Of a DNA stretch of 25,440 bases, positions 8,764-19,867 are shown piece after piece; the stretch's first letter is position 1, and each line of letters starts with the position of its first letter. The position numbers and the translations under genes are program-made. This DNA comes from Apostichopus leukothele. Its lineage: Eukaryota; Echinodermata; Holothuroidea; Aspidochirotida; Stichopodidae. The notes beneath the pieces were generated by a model. That model worked only from the letters and a program-made list of their open reading frames with translations, was not told the origin of the DNA and did not search any database. Where the stretch lies: assembly GCA_010014835.2 (NCBI GenBank), contig JAAAKB020000024.1:206124-231563 (forward strand). Direction: 5' to 3'.

Positions 8764-11031
8764 GTGAGATGGGAGTGTGATATAGTTGATCTGGGGTGGG
8801 TGGGATCCTATTGTTAATTCCTAATTCCTAAATCCTAATGTAACATTCACCAACAAGAATTGGACAGGGGAGGACGGAAGGGAAAGTGGAATTAATGGAA
8901 GATTTACCAAACGCCCCATCAGTATTCAGAGGGATATTAAGTTCAACTGGAAGTGACAACAAAGTTTGATTATAATAAAAAAAAAAAATAGTAACAGTTG
9001 ACATTCAAAGTACTATTTTTTTTCTCTCCTTGTTTTTGTCATTGATGTTTAGAATGTAAAACTATAAACTAAAATTACTACAAATAGAGAAAATATAAAT
9101 ATGTAAGACATATTTATGCAATGCAATGCTGGAACGCACTCAGCTTATCAGGACTGTACACGAATGTACACAGACATGAGAAGCAGACGACAGGATTTGT
9201 TGCTACTTAGCAACGCAAGGCTCCTTGCCGATGTAAGGAATATATATAAGACTCTGACAGTAGATGTTGGAATAGTAGCCAGGGTTCATACAGATCAAGC
9301 ATTTTTATGGGACGGAATGTAAATCTAATGTTAATTATGAAACAATGTTATCATCCAAACCTAAGTAATTATTCTCAAATTTACCTCAAATGCCCGTTAT
9401 GGTGGCGTTCTGTTGTCAACGGAACATCTACCTCTTGAAACTGACAAAGTTCTAATTATTGGGTAAATAACACCTTGGAGCACGTCACATGACCCTCCTC
9501 CATAGTTGGTTCGTTTTCATACTGTATAGTGATCCCTCCAGGTCATCTTAAATTTTTCGACGGTCTCACGTCCGTTTACGCATTTGAAACTTATTAGAAA
9601 GGCAACCTGGAAAATAAACAAAAGAAGAAGATTAAAGAAACAGAATAAAGAAGTTTTTAAAATAATTAACAATTGGCTCGTGAAGAATTACATGAAAAAA
9701 ACTAAAAAAATACTTGAAGGAGCAATGATTTCCTGAGTTTTACTCAGCATGCAGCTTGGGCTGTCACATAAAATAAACAGGAAAAAGGATAATAGATAAA
9801 GAAATGATTGGGTTTCACTTTCTTCGTGATTTATATGTTCCAACTTAGTCTCTGGTACACTGTATATAGTTGTAAAGAAAATTCCTTTAACCAGCTACCC
9901 TTGGGGAAAAGCTGTCTGACATAGAAAGATGAGCACTTTTTTGCTGGTACAGCTTTTAGCATTGCAGATAAAAAATAATACCAACAGCAATGGATTTAAT
10001 ATACAATACATACATAGTTTTAGCAAAACTCCAAACCATAAGACCATTGGAGATACCTGTAGTGAGTGAGTTTTATTGTAATGCTATATTTTCAATTCTT
10101 CTTTTTTTGGTGACACAAAATATTGGCTGTCAAAAGCCTTTTATCATCATCTTTGCAGACTTCGTTGGGTTACATGTGATAGCTTATTCAAATTGGCAGA
10201 TTTTGCAAAAGAGTGTGTTTTTTTCTTTCGTTTGAGAAGCATTTTATACCAAATATGAAAAGTAAATGTAATTTGGAGGAAATAACCATTATTATTCCTC
10301 TAGCGATGTTTAAGTCGGGCTACACATCAGGTTGACCCATGCCACTTGTAAATAGTGGTTGTTTAGAGACAAACATTTAAGATGATTTTTGTCTGTCTGT
10401 CTGTCAGTCAGTCAATCTGTCTGTCTGATTGTGTTAAATTGTCTCTCATTGATATATGATTGCTTTATATTCTATTTCTCAAGATTCACAAATTTCATGT
10501 ACACATTGCTTAAGTCCTCCCTTCATTCAGGTTTCACTTGGTGATTCACAAACTTTTGATGTCAAATTGAAGTTTTTAAACCTCTGTCCTTTTGGAGTGA
10601 AACAAAGAGAAAAGAAAGTAAAATGACACCTGCCCCAAAAGCAAATAAAAGTGACAGGACTTGGGCACGTCATTAAAAAGAAAAGGTTCTTTCAAGTAAC
10701 TTTGTACAAACTTTATGCCATTTGGTAATTAATAGTAAACAGTAGCAAAGGCAAAAAACAGAGTAGTTTGGTGTAAGATTTTGGAGATTCCCAATTGCAA
10801 ACTTAGAAACAAACAGGACAGAGATTGGGGGAAAGAAAGACTTTTGAATTATGTTATTGAATGACAAGAGAATCAGATGCTGCTGTTGAACTCTATTCTG
10901 AGTAAATAATGTAAACAATTTTCTGCTATAAATGGTCACTTTTAAGGTCATCTCATGGTGGTCATTTTATCTGTTTTGAGTCGAGCTTTCTAACCTCATA
11001 TATTCATTCCATCTCTCTTCTTGTTCTCTAG
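8764..11031 (+). other. Intron with CpG-containing patch
   Basis: A 2.3-kb intron. Mostly CpG-poor AT-rich sequence, except about 9116-9330 and 9390-9600, where CpG pairs cluster and two inverted repeats lie (9199-9214 and 9407-9425). A tetranucleotide tract is annotated separately. No exon could be supported. Confidence 0.55.
10391..10429 (+). repeat. Tetranucleotide microsatellite (TCTG/TCAG)n
   Basis: GTCTGTCTGTCTGTCAGTCAG followed by TCAATCTGTCTGTCTG: an interrupted four-base repeat inside an intron. Confidence 0.85.
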
Positions 11032-11052
11032 CCAAGCGATTCCGGTGACGAG
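11032..11052 (+). CDS. BAZ2B: Candidate 21-nt microexon (PSDSGDE)
   Basis: The acceptor has a long pyrimidine tract (CATCTCTCTTCTTGTTCTCTAG), directly followed by 21 nt coding PSDSGDE and the donor GAG|GTTAGC. The length is a multiple of three, and both neighbouring exons are phase 0, so inclusion or skipping leaves the frame intact. It holds three CpG pairs in an otherwise CpG-poor intron, which supports constraint. The peptide is acidic with Ser-Asp and Ser-Gly-Asp-Glu, a plausible CK2 site, and would interrupt the coiled coil. The donor is imperfect (+3 T). Tissue-regulated use is inference. Confidence 0.55.
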
Positions 11053-13252
11053 GTTAGCATTAACATCCATGTCTTTTTTGTTTCAGTGCTATTTGTCTGC
11101 ATGTCTGTATGTAGACCAGTCTGTGTAAATGTTTTAAATAGTAACAGTCTGCCATGTTTTCTGTCGGTCGAACCAGTCGAGTGATAAGGTTTCGTTTCCA
11201 GAGGGATGATATGAATGGAACATTCATCTTGAACTGCCATGCCCCCCACAGTCCTCTCGTCCTTTCTCCCATCCCGTCCCTCGCAGATTGGAAAATGTCA
11301 TGTTGACTGTTTAGTTAACATTTAAAGCATCTTGTTCTGTTTTCCAGTTTTAAAATGTGGGAGAAACAACAAACAAAACCATCAGGAACATTAGGTCTAT
11401 AAAAGACAGAAATTCCTCAACAACACAGGAACATGGAAGTCAGCATTTGGATATTTAAAATAGAACCAGTGTCCTGCATCATATCTTCTTGACTGGGTGT
11501 TCTCAATTTGATCAAAAGGGGGGAAGAATATTAGCAAAGGAAACAAAATATGTTAACATGACACTCCCAGAAATGGGTTACGTGGTTAAGTGATAACCGT
11601 TTAGAATAATGATGGTTCAGTTAGTATGTTAAGCACGATGGTAGATAGATGTGTTCTGAATCTGTCCAAAAATTTGCAACGTTACAAGATGATTTTCACA
11701 CAATATTCTGTCTACCTGCACAAATTATGTCTGGCAAAATTTGACAAACCTTTTATTTGTTTACTTATGTGTTTTTGAAAACTTACCTTGGAACAATTTT
11801 TTTATGGTGAAATAGAAGGTGTGTGAAGTAATTTCACATCCTTCATACTACCTTTTGTTGTGTATGTGCTGCTATCACAATATGGGTTACTCTAAAAGAT
11901 TTATGTAAAGAGATGGATTATTTTTGTATCAAATTTAAATTGTGAGTCAAATATCAAATTAAACAGCAATACATTCAGTATGAAAGTATGAAACAACTGC
12001 AAGGGAGTGGGTTAGATAAATGTAACAGGCAGTAAATTTATACAAATAATAGTGCATCATTTGAAGTGAGTGGTGTTGTTTGAAAGCATGGCTAGCAAAT
12101 TAGTTTTAGTAGGGTATTGTTTATCTACTCACTCGGGTCATGTCTCAAGGCGGTAAGTAGAGGGTGGAGGGGAGGGGGAATAATGTATCTATTGTTAGGA
12201 TGCAACATGTAGATATGGGATACATTTTGAAGAAATTCTGTTCATTTTTGAGAGGAAGTCTTATATAAGCGGGTTCAGTGGGTGGGTGTGAATGAATTTT
12301 TCCCTGGTCAGTCAATATTGTTCCATTATGATGTAGGAACAGGTTGAAGTGTGAACGGATGTTTTGTGGGTCAAATCAGTCAACATAAGGAGCTTGACCT
12401 ATATAGTGTGCTAATACCATCAGAGCTAGTCCTAATGTTTGACTTGTTCAATGCCCCATAGAGGTATCACTTAGGTTTAATAAGGGCACAGTCTTGAATA
12501 TGTGAATAAAAGATTAGGTTTAAAGACAGGCACCTGGTTTGCTCTCCAAAAACAACTGTTGGGACATTAATTGAATCCTTACCCCTACCACTGGTTGAAA
12601 TCATGATGTGGTTTTCAGTGCTGTTAAACAGAATAAAAACCAATCAGGATATTGAATGAGCTACATGGTTGGTCTCCACCTTGCTTTATGGTTTTGCATC
12701 CTTAATTTAAGCCAAGATTTGGGTTGTATATGTTTTACTTTATCATGATTATCACAAACTGGTAGCCTTTGTATTAAAGTTGCATTGTGCATTGAGAATA
12801 TTATAATATACATATAATATACTCACTCAACTGTTGAAAAAAGGGAAGATCCCATGGAAGGATAAAATCATGCATTAACTTCAAATGTTTGCAAATGAAA
12901 GAATGAAGCTTAAACAATATATTTGTGGGACACAAATTTTGCTGTATTGGACTAAACACTATTAATATCTCTCTAACTGAGGTCATCTAAAAAGTTGAAT
13001 ATTAACCCAAATAGACACCCAGATTGTTAGGTTGAGGGTAGTATACATTTGTGTCTTATAACATGGCTTGGTCACATTGGTACATGTTATGGTTCATACC
13101 CCCCCCCCCCTCCACCCCCATTTAATAGCTAGAACAACATTCCCAGATACTCATGCACGATATAGAATCATTGACTTGGTGGGAAAACATTGGTGATGTA
13201 TGTAGGGTTGAATCAAGGGGGACTAATATTTAGAGAGGACCCATATCCCCAT

Positions 13253-13284
<32 letters not shown>

Positions 13285-13290
13285 CCCCCC
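13253..13290 (+). repeat. Poly-C tract next to the assembly gap
   Basis: A run of 29 C, one T, then eight C, 54 nt before the N block. Its complement is an uninterrupted G-run able to form quadruplexes, and such tracts commonly stop sequencing polymerases. The run length itself is likely unreliable. A shorter C-run lies at about 13099-13119. Confidence 0.9.
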
Positions 13291-13344
13291 ACTCTTTTTT
13301 CTGTTCCCACAACCCTACAAGTCACCTAACTATTACGTTCTTCT

Positions 13345-13444
13345 NNNNNNNNNNNNNNNNNNNNNNNNNNNNNNNNNNNNNNNNNNNNNNNNNNNNNNNN
13401 NNNNNNNNNNNNNNNNNNNNNNNNNNNNNNNNNNNNNNNNNNNN
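13345..13444. other. Assembly gap (100 N)
   Basis: Exactly 100 N, the conventional size for a gap of unknown length. It lies in the intron between the microexon and the RRQQAVFLKHQ exon, where further coiled-coil exons would be expected. Confidence 0.99.
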
Positions 13445-13529
13445 CATTTAATTTTAAACCAGAAAACGAAAAGGTTTAGACTAGTCTACCACTGCTATTC
13501 CTCTCGATTTTTTAAATTTCCAATCATAT

Positions 13530-13625
13530 GATTTAGCGGATGTTCGGAAACACTTTTTGGCTCACCTTTGGGGGGGGCCATGGCCCCCGTTGGCGCCCCC
13601 TTGGATCCGCCAGTGTATTGGATGA
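13530..13625 (-). repeat. Interspersed-repeat fragment with GGCGGATCCA core
   Basis: Read on the - strand it gives ACTGGCGGATCCAAGGGGG followed by GCGCCAACGGGGGCCATGGC, a GC-rich block unlike its AT-rich surroundings. The GGCGGATCCA plus poly-G/C pattern recurs in repeats of many invertebrate genomes (general recollection, no family named). It contains the perfect 16-bp palindrome GGGGGCCATGGCCCCC at 13573-13588. Confidence 0.45.
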
Positions 13626-13994
13626 CTTCAAATCCTGCAAGCTCATGTGGAGTAATGCTTCTCAATATTTCATCTGAGTGAAACTTGTTCATATTGTTTC
13701 ACAATAGTTTATTTTCTCATCAGTACATTTTCCATTTCAATCCTTTCACTAGCAGCATAAACGATCATTTGATAAAAGGAAATTCACAGCTTTCTTTCTC
13801 TGGACAAGTAGACTTTATATGACTGGTGAATTAGGTTTATACTACTGAACTGGTTTATGTCTCTGTCATGGCTTATCAAGTAGACACTTTCTCTCTCTGT
13901 ATCATAGCATATGAAAAGAAGAACATTGTTTAATATTAAAGTTGGCACCTTAAAAACTGTTCTAGAGAAGAAGTTGAAGGTTTTCAGTTTTGTT

Positions 13995-14205
13995 TGAGGC
14001 CAAGGCCCCCTCACACGACTTTACAACTTAACCCATGGTCATTGGTAGCTTGTCACACACCAAAGTGTGCACAATTCAATCAAGTTCCCTTTATACACCT
14101 GGGTGAAGAGGTAATGGAGATAAAGTGCCTTGCCCAAGGACACACCTTAGAGGCACAAGTCCATTGCCTTTAATATAACCACTTGACCACAATGCTCTCT
14201 ACAGA
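13995..14205 (-). mobile_element. tRNA-Ser-like SINE, antisense to the gene
   Basis: On the - strand, starting near 14200, the sequence reads GTGGTCAAGTGGTTA, a short insert, then AAGGCAATGGACTTG. This follows the D arm and anticodon stem of tRNA-Ser (GTGGCCGAGTGGTTA, AAGGCGATGGACTTG). The body continues with GTGTCCTTGGGCAAGGCACT and TTATCTCCATTACCTCTTCA, a block widely dispersed in deuterostome genomes (recollection). The 3' limit near 13995 is uncertain. No target-site duplication was identified by eye. The TCCTTGGGCAAGGCACT core is well preserved. Confidence 0.65.
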
Positions 14206-16733
14206 GAGAAGTTTCAACTTATTCACCACTGAGTATACACTAAATTGAAACAAAACTATGATAAAATCCAACAAAACGAAATTCAAATTGATTGTTATTT
14301 TATGTAAAGTAAATTACAATAGAAACAAAGAAACATCTTTTTGATAGCAATTATTTAAAGTTTCAGCTGTCACTAAAATGAAAAAGATAGAGAGTATATC
14401 ATAACATAAAAAAAGTGAAATAAAATGTTACTGAAAAATCAGTATGCATAGTGAGTGTATTATGACAGTGCTTAACTTGCTCAATCGAGATAACAGCTGA
14501 TGAATATTCATGAAGCTTTGTTTAATTAGCTACTTCAGTCACTTTGCAGTCATCATGTATGATTTAATTATACTTGCTGGCTAAATCATTTCATTGTATA
14601 TCCATATCATACATGTACAATTACTTCAAAGCTAACACAATTAAAAAAATTCCAGCCATTGCATTGTCATCTCCATTTATCAGGCTTATATTATTATCTC
14701 TTATCTTGTCGTCTGTATAATTACCCATCCACCCTCCATGTTCCTCCTCAAGTATTTTCATATTCACAATTTTAAGGGACAAAATAGTTTTTAAGTTAAA
14801 CACTAATGGTTTATGATACAATGTTATGTATTTTCAAATCCTGTCATGTGGAACAATTACACAGGTTACTAATACCTCAAATGATATACGCAGAAATCTC
14901 TGCAAATCTTGGAAGTTGAAGGATCCTGGAGTATGTTTGGAATTTCTCATCTATTAAAAAATATATATCTTGAGGACCACATGTAGAACATGTTTTAGTA
15001 CCTTGAAAAAGAGGTATCATACTATTAAAAGCTAAAAGCAGAATGCTACCAAGGTCCAAAACACTCTAATAGCAGTTGTGCCAGCTAGACCTAGACCATA
15101 ATTTGCATGTAACATGTTGGGGTGATTGTTATAGTCAAGGTGTTATTAGTCAGAACCATCAACTTATCATACATCATTTTATTGGAGAATAACAAAATTA
15201 TTTACTTTCCATTTCCTATTGATGGATTAGCTTGTGTTTTACAAGCCAGTCTTAAGAAGGCTTCACCAATCACTTAAAACAGGGCTCAGCATTGGAAGAC
15301 TGTAAAATGTATGTAATGAGATATCCACATCATACTTTCAAATTAACCTCCAAAAGGTGAACAAAAAATTGTTCGATAAAACAGTTAATCAAACAGACAT
15401 AATTTTGATATTCTGGAGGCGGATTGTTACAGTTCTGCATCCTGCGTGAACATAGAATCAGAATTGTATGTGTAATTTGAGCTGGGGGAGGGGTGTGGGA
15501 GATGGAGTGGTATTATGTTAGATCAACTAAACCCATAAAAATTGTTGTCCTCACATTGTGGAGCAGTCGGTAGATAAATAGCAGTTACTGGGCATAAGTA
15601 GTACATGATCTTAATCTGCCATATTAGGTTTGTGTTTTTTATTTGGTGCATATTTGTCATCTGGCAACCTGTCTGTGTGCCTGTTCGGTTTGAGTATTAA
15701 TTGTCATTGTCTGGTGTCATGATTTAGTTCTGTACTATGGTGACTGAACTGGCTTTTTTGTGCAGAAATTCTGCAAATACTACACACCATTATTATGTTA
15801 GTCATTTACTATTTTGATTATTTTAACTAAATTAAAGTGACCAGGAAATAATCTTTCAAGAAGAAAATATGCATATGCATATATATATGTTTATATGTTA
15901 ATATTTGAAACGTACAAAGCCAACAAGAAACAAACAAACAAACAAACTGCTGAAATAACTAGGAAGATCGACAAAAGTTTTTACATGCAGAAGAATTAAC
16001 AGAGGAGAAACCTCTTTAACAAGTCATTTTTTTTTTCATTCTCACCCCTCTCCAATCCCTCACCCACCCTCCACCTCCCCTCCCCATCCCTCCCAGCCCC
16101 TTTCCCATCTTCATTTTGAAAGCTACAACATTAATATCTAATTGCTACTGCCTGTGAATGTTAGATGTATACATATCTATTACATAACATTAGTTCTTGT
16201 CATTTAAAGCAGTTGGTTGCCCTACGGTACAAATACACGTGGACCCAAACCTCACTGGTCTTTTGTTCATGTTACAACAGATGCGTGGACATTCAATAAC
16301 AAATATTTATTTGACACTGACACAAAGCCTCTGCATATTTCCCCGATATAGCAGAGGCACACTAATTGCCTAACCTATTTTGCATACAAGAATCAGGACA
16401 GAAGTTGTTGCTGTCAAGAATATTTGTTAGTTTATTGCACCTGCGATAGCTACAAAGGAAACCTTATCCTTGGCACCTTTCCTTGTTTCTAGGTTATTCC
16501 CTAAATTTGGTAGAAGGTGGAACATTTTTTGTGAATTTATTTTTATTTTCAGTACTGGAAGACAACCAACTGCTTTAAAACATTTCTAACTAATATAACC
16601 TGCCTTGCTACTAAACAAACATATCAAGATAATCCATTTGATGTGCATAGCTATCAACTAAACATGTTTTTTGTTTGCTCAGGCCTAGATGAAAAACAAA
16701 TTGTTAGAATCTTCCTTTCCGATGTCTTTACAG

Positions 16734-16778
16734 GAAAGAGAAATTCGAAGACAACAAGCTGTTTTCCTGAAGCATCAA
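16734..16778 (+). CDS. BAZ2B: BAZ2-like exon: RRQQAVFLKHQ coiled-coil block
   Basis: A 45-nt, phase 0/0 exon between TGTCTTTACAG| and CAA|GTAAGT, coding EREIRRQQAVFLKHQ. This is close to the human BAZ2B segment KEMRRQQAVLLKHQ (recalled), the most diagnostic short match in the coiled coil, so the assignment is firm despite the small size. The segment continues a basic helix leading to the DDT domain. Confidence 0.93.
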
Positions 16779-18532
16779 GTAAGTCTGTCAAGTGGTTGTG
16801 AATGTTGCTAATTGTTTTGAAACTCCCCCCCCCTCCCCACCGCCCTGTTGAGTGAATATTGTACCGTGGATGTCATACTACTCACTGCTCCTCTAAGCTC
16901 TCAAATATCGAAGATGGAAAATGTATTTTGTGGAGGGAGAATGTTGTGGCCTCTATTTAGCTTGTTTGCATGTCTCACGGTGATGTGTCAATGCCAATTC
17001 TCGTTTAATCGATTCAAAAGGGTCTCATTTTGGTATGTAAAAATAATCTGAATTTATATACTAGTAGTTTTGAGAAGCTTTTTCTGGACTAGTATGTTCT
17101 AGCACTAAAAGAAATATTTGTTATCATGTTGGGATGGTCAAACTTCGTGTTTTGTTCGAAAAGAAAACAAACAAACAAAACATGCATATTTTGGATTACT
17201 TGTAATATTTACCACGTATCTTTGAGATGCAAAGAGCAGTGACACAGCCATGAGGTTATTAGACTGAATATTGGTCCTAGGAACCCCAGAGTTTGATTTA
17301 GGCCATCAAAAACTTGTGACTCTAAATGATGCTAATACGTTGTCATACGTATTATATAAACAGTACCACAAGGCTACTTTAAAGGTGATAACCTTCCCCT
17401 TGCTCACATGTGCCCGCTAATATATCTACAAACAGAGTGAGCACCCTTGAATGTTAGTTTGCTACAGCCCTGATGTCCAAGTAGTATAAATCAGATGGGA
17501 ACTAACTGCCAAGTAGTATAAAACAGATGGGAACTAACTGCCAAACAAGTGATAGAACTCCTCTGCTATATACTAAAATTTCTAAAAATCTTCAGAAGTT
17601 CAGAGGACTTGATATTTAATGTTGTCTCGTACTACTATAATACAATACATTAACAATTATGTTAAATACCGTGAACCATTCTCGAATATACTTGTCTATT
17701 CTTGGATTTATGATTTTAATAAAACCGTATCTGGAGAGCCTAAATTCACCTGTAGCATAATAGCGTTAAATTAATAATTAACCATAAAAGACACATCCAT
17801 TTCATCAGACGCAAGTACTTGTGGGAAGAAATTACGTTTATCGTTTAGCGATATATATATATTTTTTTCTCCTTATCAATGTTTCTTTTATCCTATGTGA
17901 TTTTGATGAAAGCTTTTTACATTCCCCACCAAACTATCCATTTATCGTATTGTAAAATTACAAGCTTTTCGTCCCTTTTTTGCAGCTTTTTAAAAACTTA
18001 GCCTTTCATTGATAAGACGTTACATACACATTAAATACACATAGGGGAAAGTTGATGATTGGTCCTATATAATAGAAACATGACTGCAACATATGTAGGT
18101 TGTTTTGCATTGAGCATAGACAAGTATAATGGTTTATATTTTCTTTTACCATTCCAGAAATAGTTTATTCTTACTTAACTTTATCACACATTTTTTTTTT
18201 AAACTTGTTTCAATAATTTAATCTGCACAGTTTTCATCACACACAGAACAAAACAAGCAAGTAATTTTTGCAAAAGATTGAAAAGTTGCTAAATACAAAG
18301 AATATCTTTCATTGCTGTTTAATTGCAAATTCCATGATGGACTCTTGCTAGTAAGGGCATGCTAGCTGCTACACAAGTTGTCTTTATGTTCGTCAGGCTG
18401 TTGCTATGCAAAAGATGGAAAAAGTGCCCAACCTTTGCACAAAACACCCTTTCTTGTTTTTGTTTTTTTAAATCAATTTTAATTTTGAGAGTTCCAATTG
18501 TGACAATGGTGCTGTGTGTTTTGTGCTCGTAG
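16779..18532 (+). other. Intron with a recent 32-bp duplication
   Basis: A 1.75-kb AT-rich intron. Apart from the duplication annotated separately, an (AAAC)n-like tract at about 17164-17180 and a short AT run at 17850-17862, nothing is supported. The open frame at 16848-17051 begins just after the donor and has no splice signal in phase. Confidence 0.6.
17477..17540 (+). repeat. Direct tandem duplication, 2 x 32 bp
   Basis: CCAAGTAGTATAAATCAGAT plus GGGAACTAACTG is repeated at once with a single difference (AAATC to AAAAC). This indicates a recent duplication. Confidence 0.92.
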
Positions 18533-18598
18533 GAACGTGAGCGAAGAAAACAGCACTTGGTCCTTGTGAGGGCGCTTGAAGCACGCAAGAAGGCAGAG
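18533..18598 (+). CDS. BAZ2B: BAZ2-like exon: ERERRKQH coiled-coil block
   Basis: A 66-nt, phase 0/0 exon between TTTTGTGCTCGTAG| and GAG|GTATTT, coding ERERRKQHLVLVRALEAR and KKAE. It matches ERERRRQHMMLMKAMEARKK of human BAZ2B (recalled), with conservative changes. It carries on the basic helix from the previous exon directly. Confidence 0.93.
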
Positions 18599-19867
18599 GT
18601 ATTTTGTTTTTTTAAGCTTCTTTGTTTTTCTCAAAAACCACATTGTTTAAAAGTTCCTTTTCTTATTTTTTTGTGGATGTATTATGCATGTGTTTGGTTT
18701 TCCTCAATCCTATGCATGAGGGTGTCTTCAATATTTTGTTGGTGCAATTTGATGGCCAGGTAAAATGTAGGTGCTTGGAATTTTTGTATTATCTTTTTTC
18801 CCCCCTATTGTTCACATTAATTGGTGTGTTGTTACATGGACATTGCAGATGAGATTACCAGAACATTAATATGTTTGTGTTTTCTCTGTACTCTTCCATT
18901 GCCTACAGAATGCATACAAATAACTAACATGACAAGACTGTGAGATCATATTATAACTAATTAACACAAAAATAACTAATTTAGTGTAATGAAAATATTG
19001 GTGAGAAATATGTCTTGAAAAGCTTTTATTGCAAAGTAACTCTTGATAGTAACAAGTGGGTCCAGACAACATCGGTACTCCTTGATACTAGGCAAGTGGG
19101 TTCAGATAAAATTACTGCCTCCCTGATAGTAATAAGTGGGTTCAGATAACATTTTAACTTCCTGATACTAGCAAGTGGGTGCATATAACATTGGTACTCT
19201 CTGAAACTAAGCCACTGTTCATACTCTCTGATACTAGTAAGTGGGTCTAGCTTTGGTTTGTAATAGTACTTTCATTTTCTGACAAGTGGGTCTAGCTGAT
19301 CTTTTTACCCTCTGGTAGAAATTTCCATTTTATGATCAGAGTCTGTGAACAAGGATGACAGAGCAATAGGTGATACTGGTACTGGTCAGAGGCTATGGTT
19401 GTATTCCTACCTGTAGTGGCAATGAGAGTACATTTATCCTTATTTCAACAGTCATTATTTCAACAGATTTCATATGTGATTCTTCCTGATTCAATTCAGT
19501 ATGGAAGGATTTCCTTTGATTCCACTAAATATGTTATATATGTACTTGCATTATATTTTGTTTAGTGCTGTAACTAGATTGACTTTTACTTTGTCTCAGA
19601 AAGTTGAGATATAGAACTAGTCACGTTTGTCGATGAACTTTGTTATTTCATCGAGTCGTTCATGTGTTTAAAAACTAATTTTTTAATTGCAGTTACTAAA
19701 CAGTTGTTTGGCATTGCCGTTTAATGAATGAATCTGATAATGCTCAAGATGTGTTAATTTGGGGGAAAAAAAGTTGCTAACAGTGTTGCTAACGGTGTGC
19801 CAACACAAGTCCTATGTAGTTAGTTTAGCCAAATTTGTTGAAATTCATTGGCATCATGTTTCCTCAG
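18599..19867 (+). other. Intron with minisatellite
   Basis: A 1.27-kb intron dominated by a ~40-bp minisatellite (annotated separately) and AT-rich flanks. No further exon is seen. Confidence 0.65.
19041..19320 (+). repeat. Minisatellite, ~40-bp unit, about 7 copies
   Basis: Imperfect copies start near 19041, 19079, 19119, 19158, 19198, 19225 and 19272. The unit reads about YTCCYTGATASTARYAAGTG followed by GGTTCAGATAACATTGGTAC. Copies 1-4 are regular (38-40 bp); copies 5-7 are shortened or diverged. The AAGTGGGT core is kept in most copies, and copy 6 contains GTAAGT, a chance match to a splice donor. The array should vary in length between individuals. Confidence 0.85.

Larger units (their letters stand above)
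11053..16733 (+). other. Largest intron (5.7 kb, with assembly gap)
   Basis: AT-rich intron holding the poly-C tract, the 100-N gap, a GGATCC-type interspersed repeat, a tRNA-Ser-like SINE on the - strand and several simple repeats: AT-rich 15868-15888, (AAAC)n 15925-15948, and a T/C-rich tract at about 16027-16116. No exon was found in the visible part. Because the gap length is unknown, coiled-coil exons may be missing from this assembly. Confidence 0.6.

Noticed and set aside
9199-9214. GTTGCTACTTAGCAAC as an RFX X-box
   Set aside because: The spacer between the half-sites is 4 nt, longer than the usual 1-3.
9116-9322. 68-residue frame in a CpG-containing stretch as a new exon
   Set aside because: No flanking splice sites in a usable phase and no recognisable family similarity.
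10601-10630. Lys/Glu-rich stretch (GTGAAACAAAGAGAAAAGAA) as a missing coiled-coil exon
   Set aside because: The upstream AG is a poor acceptor (GGAG without a good tract) and the frame and length do not fit phase 0.
13190-13531. Proline-rich frame through the poly-C tract and the N block
   Set aside because: Created by the C homopolymer and by unknown bases.
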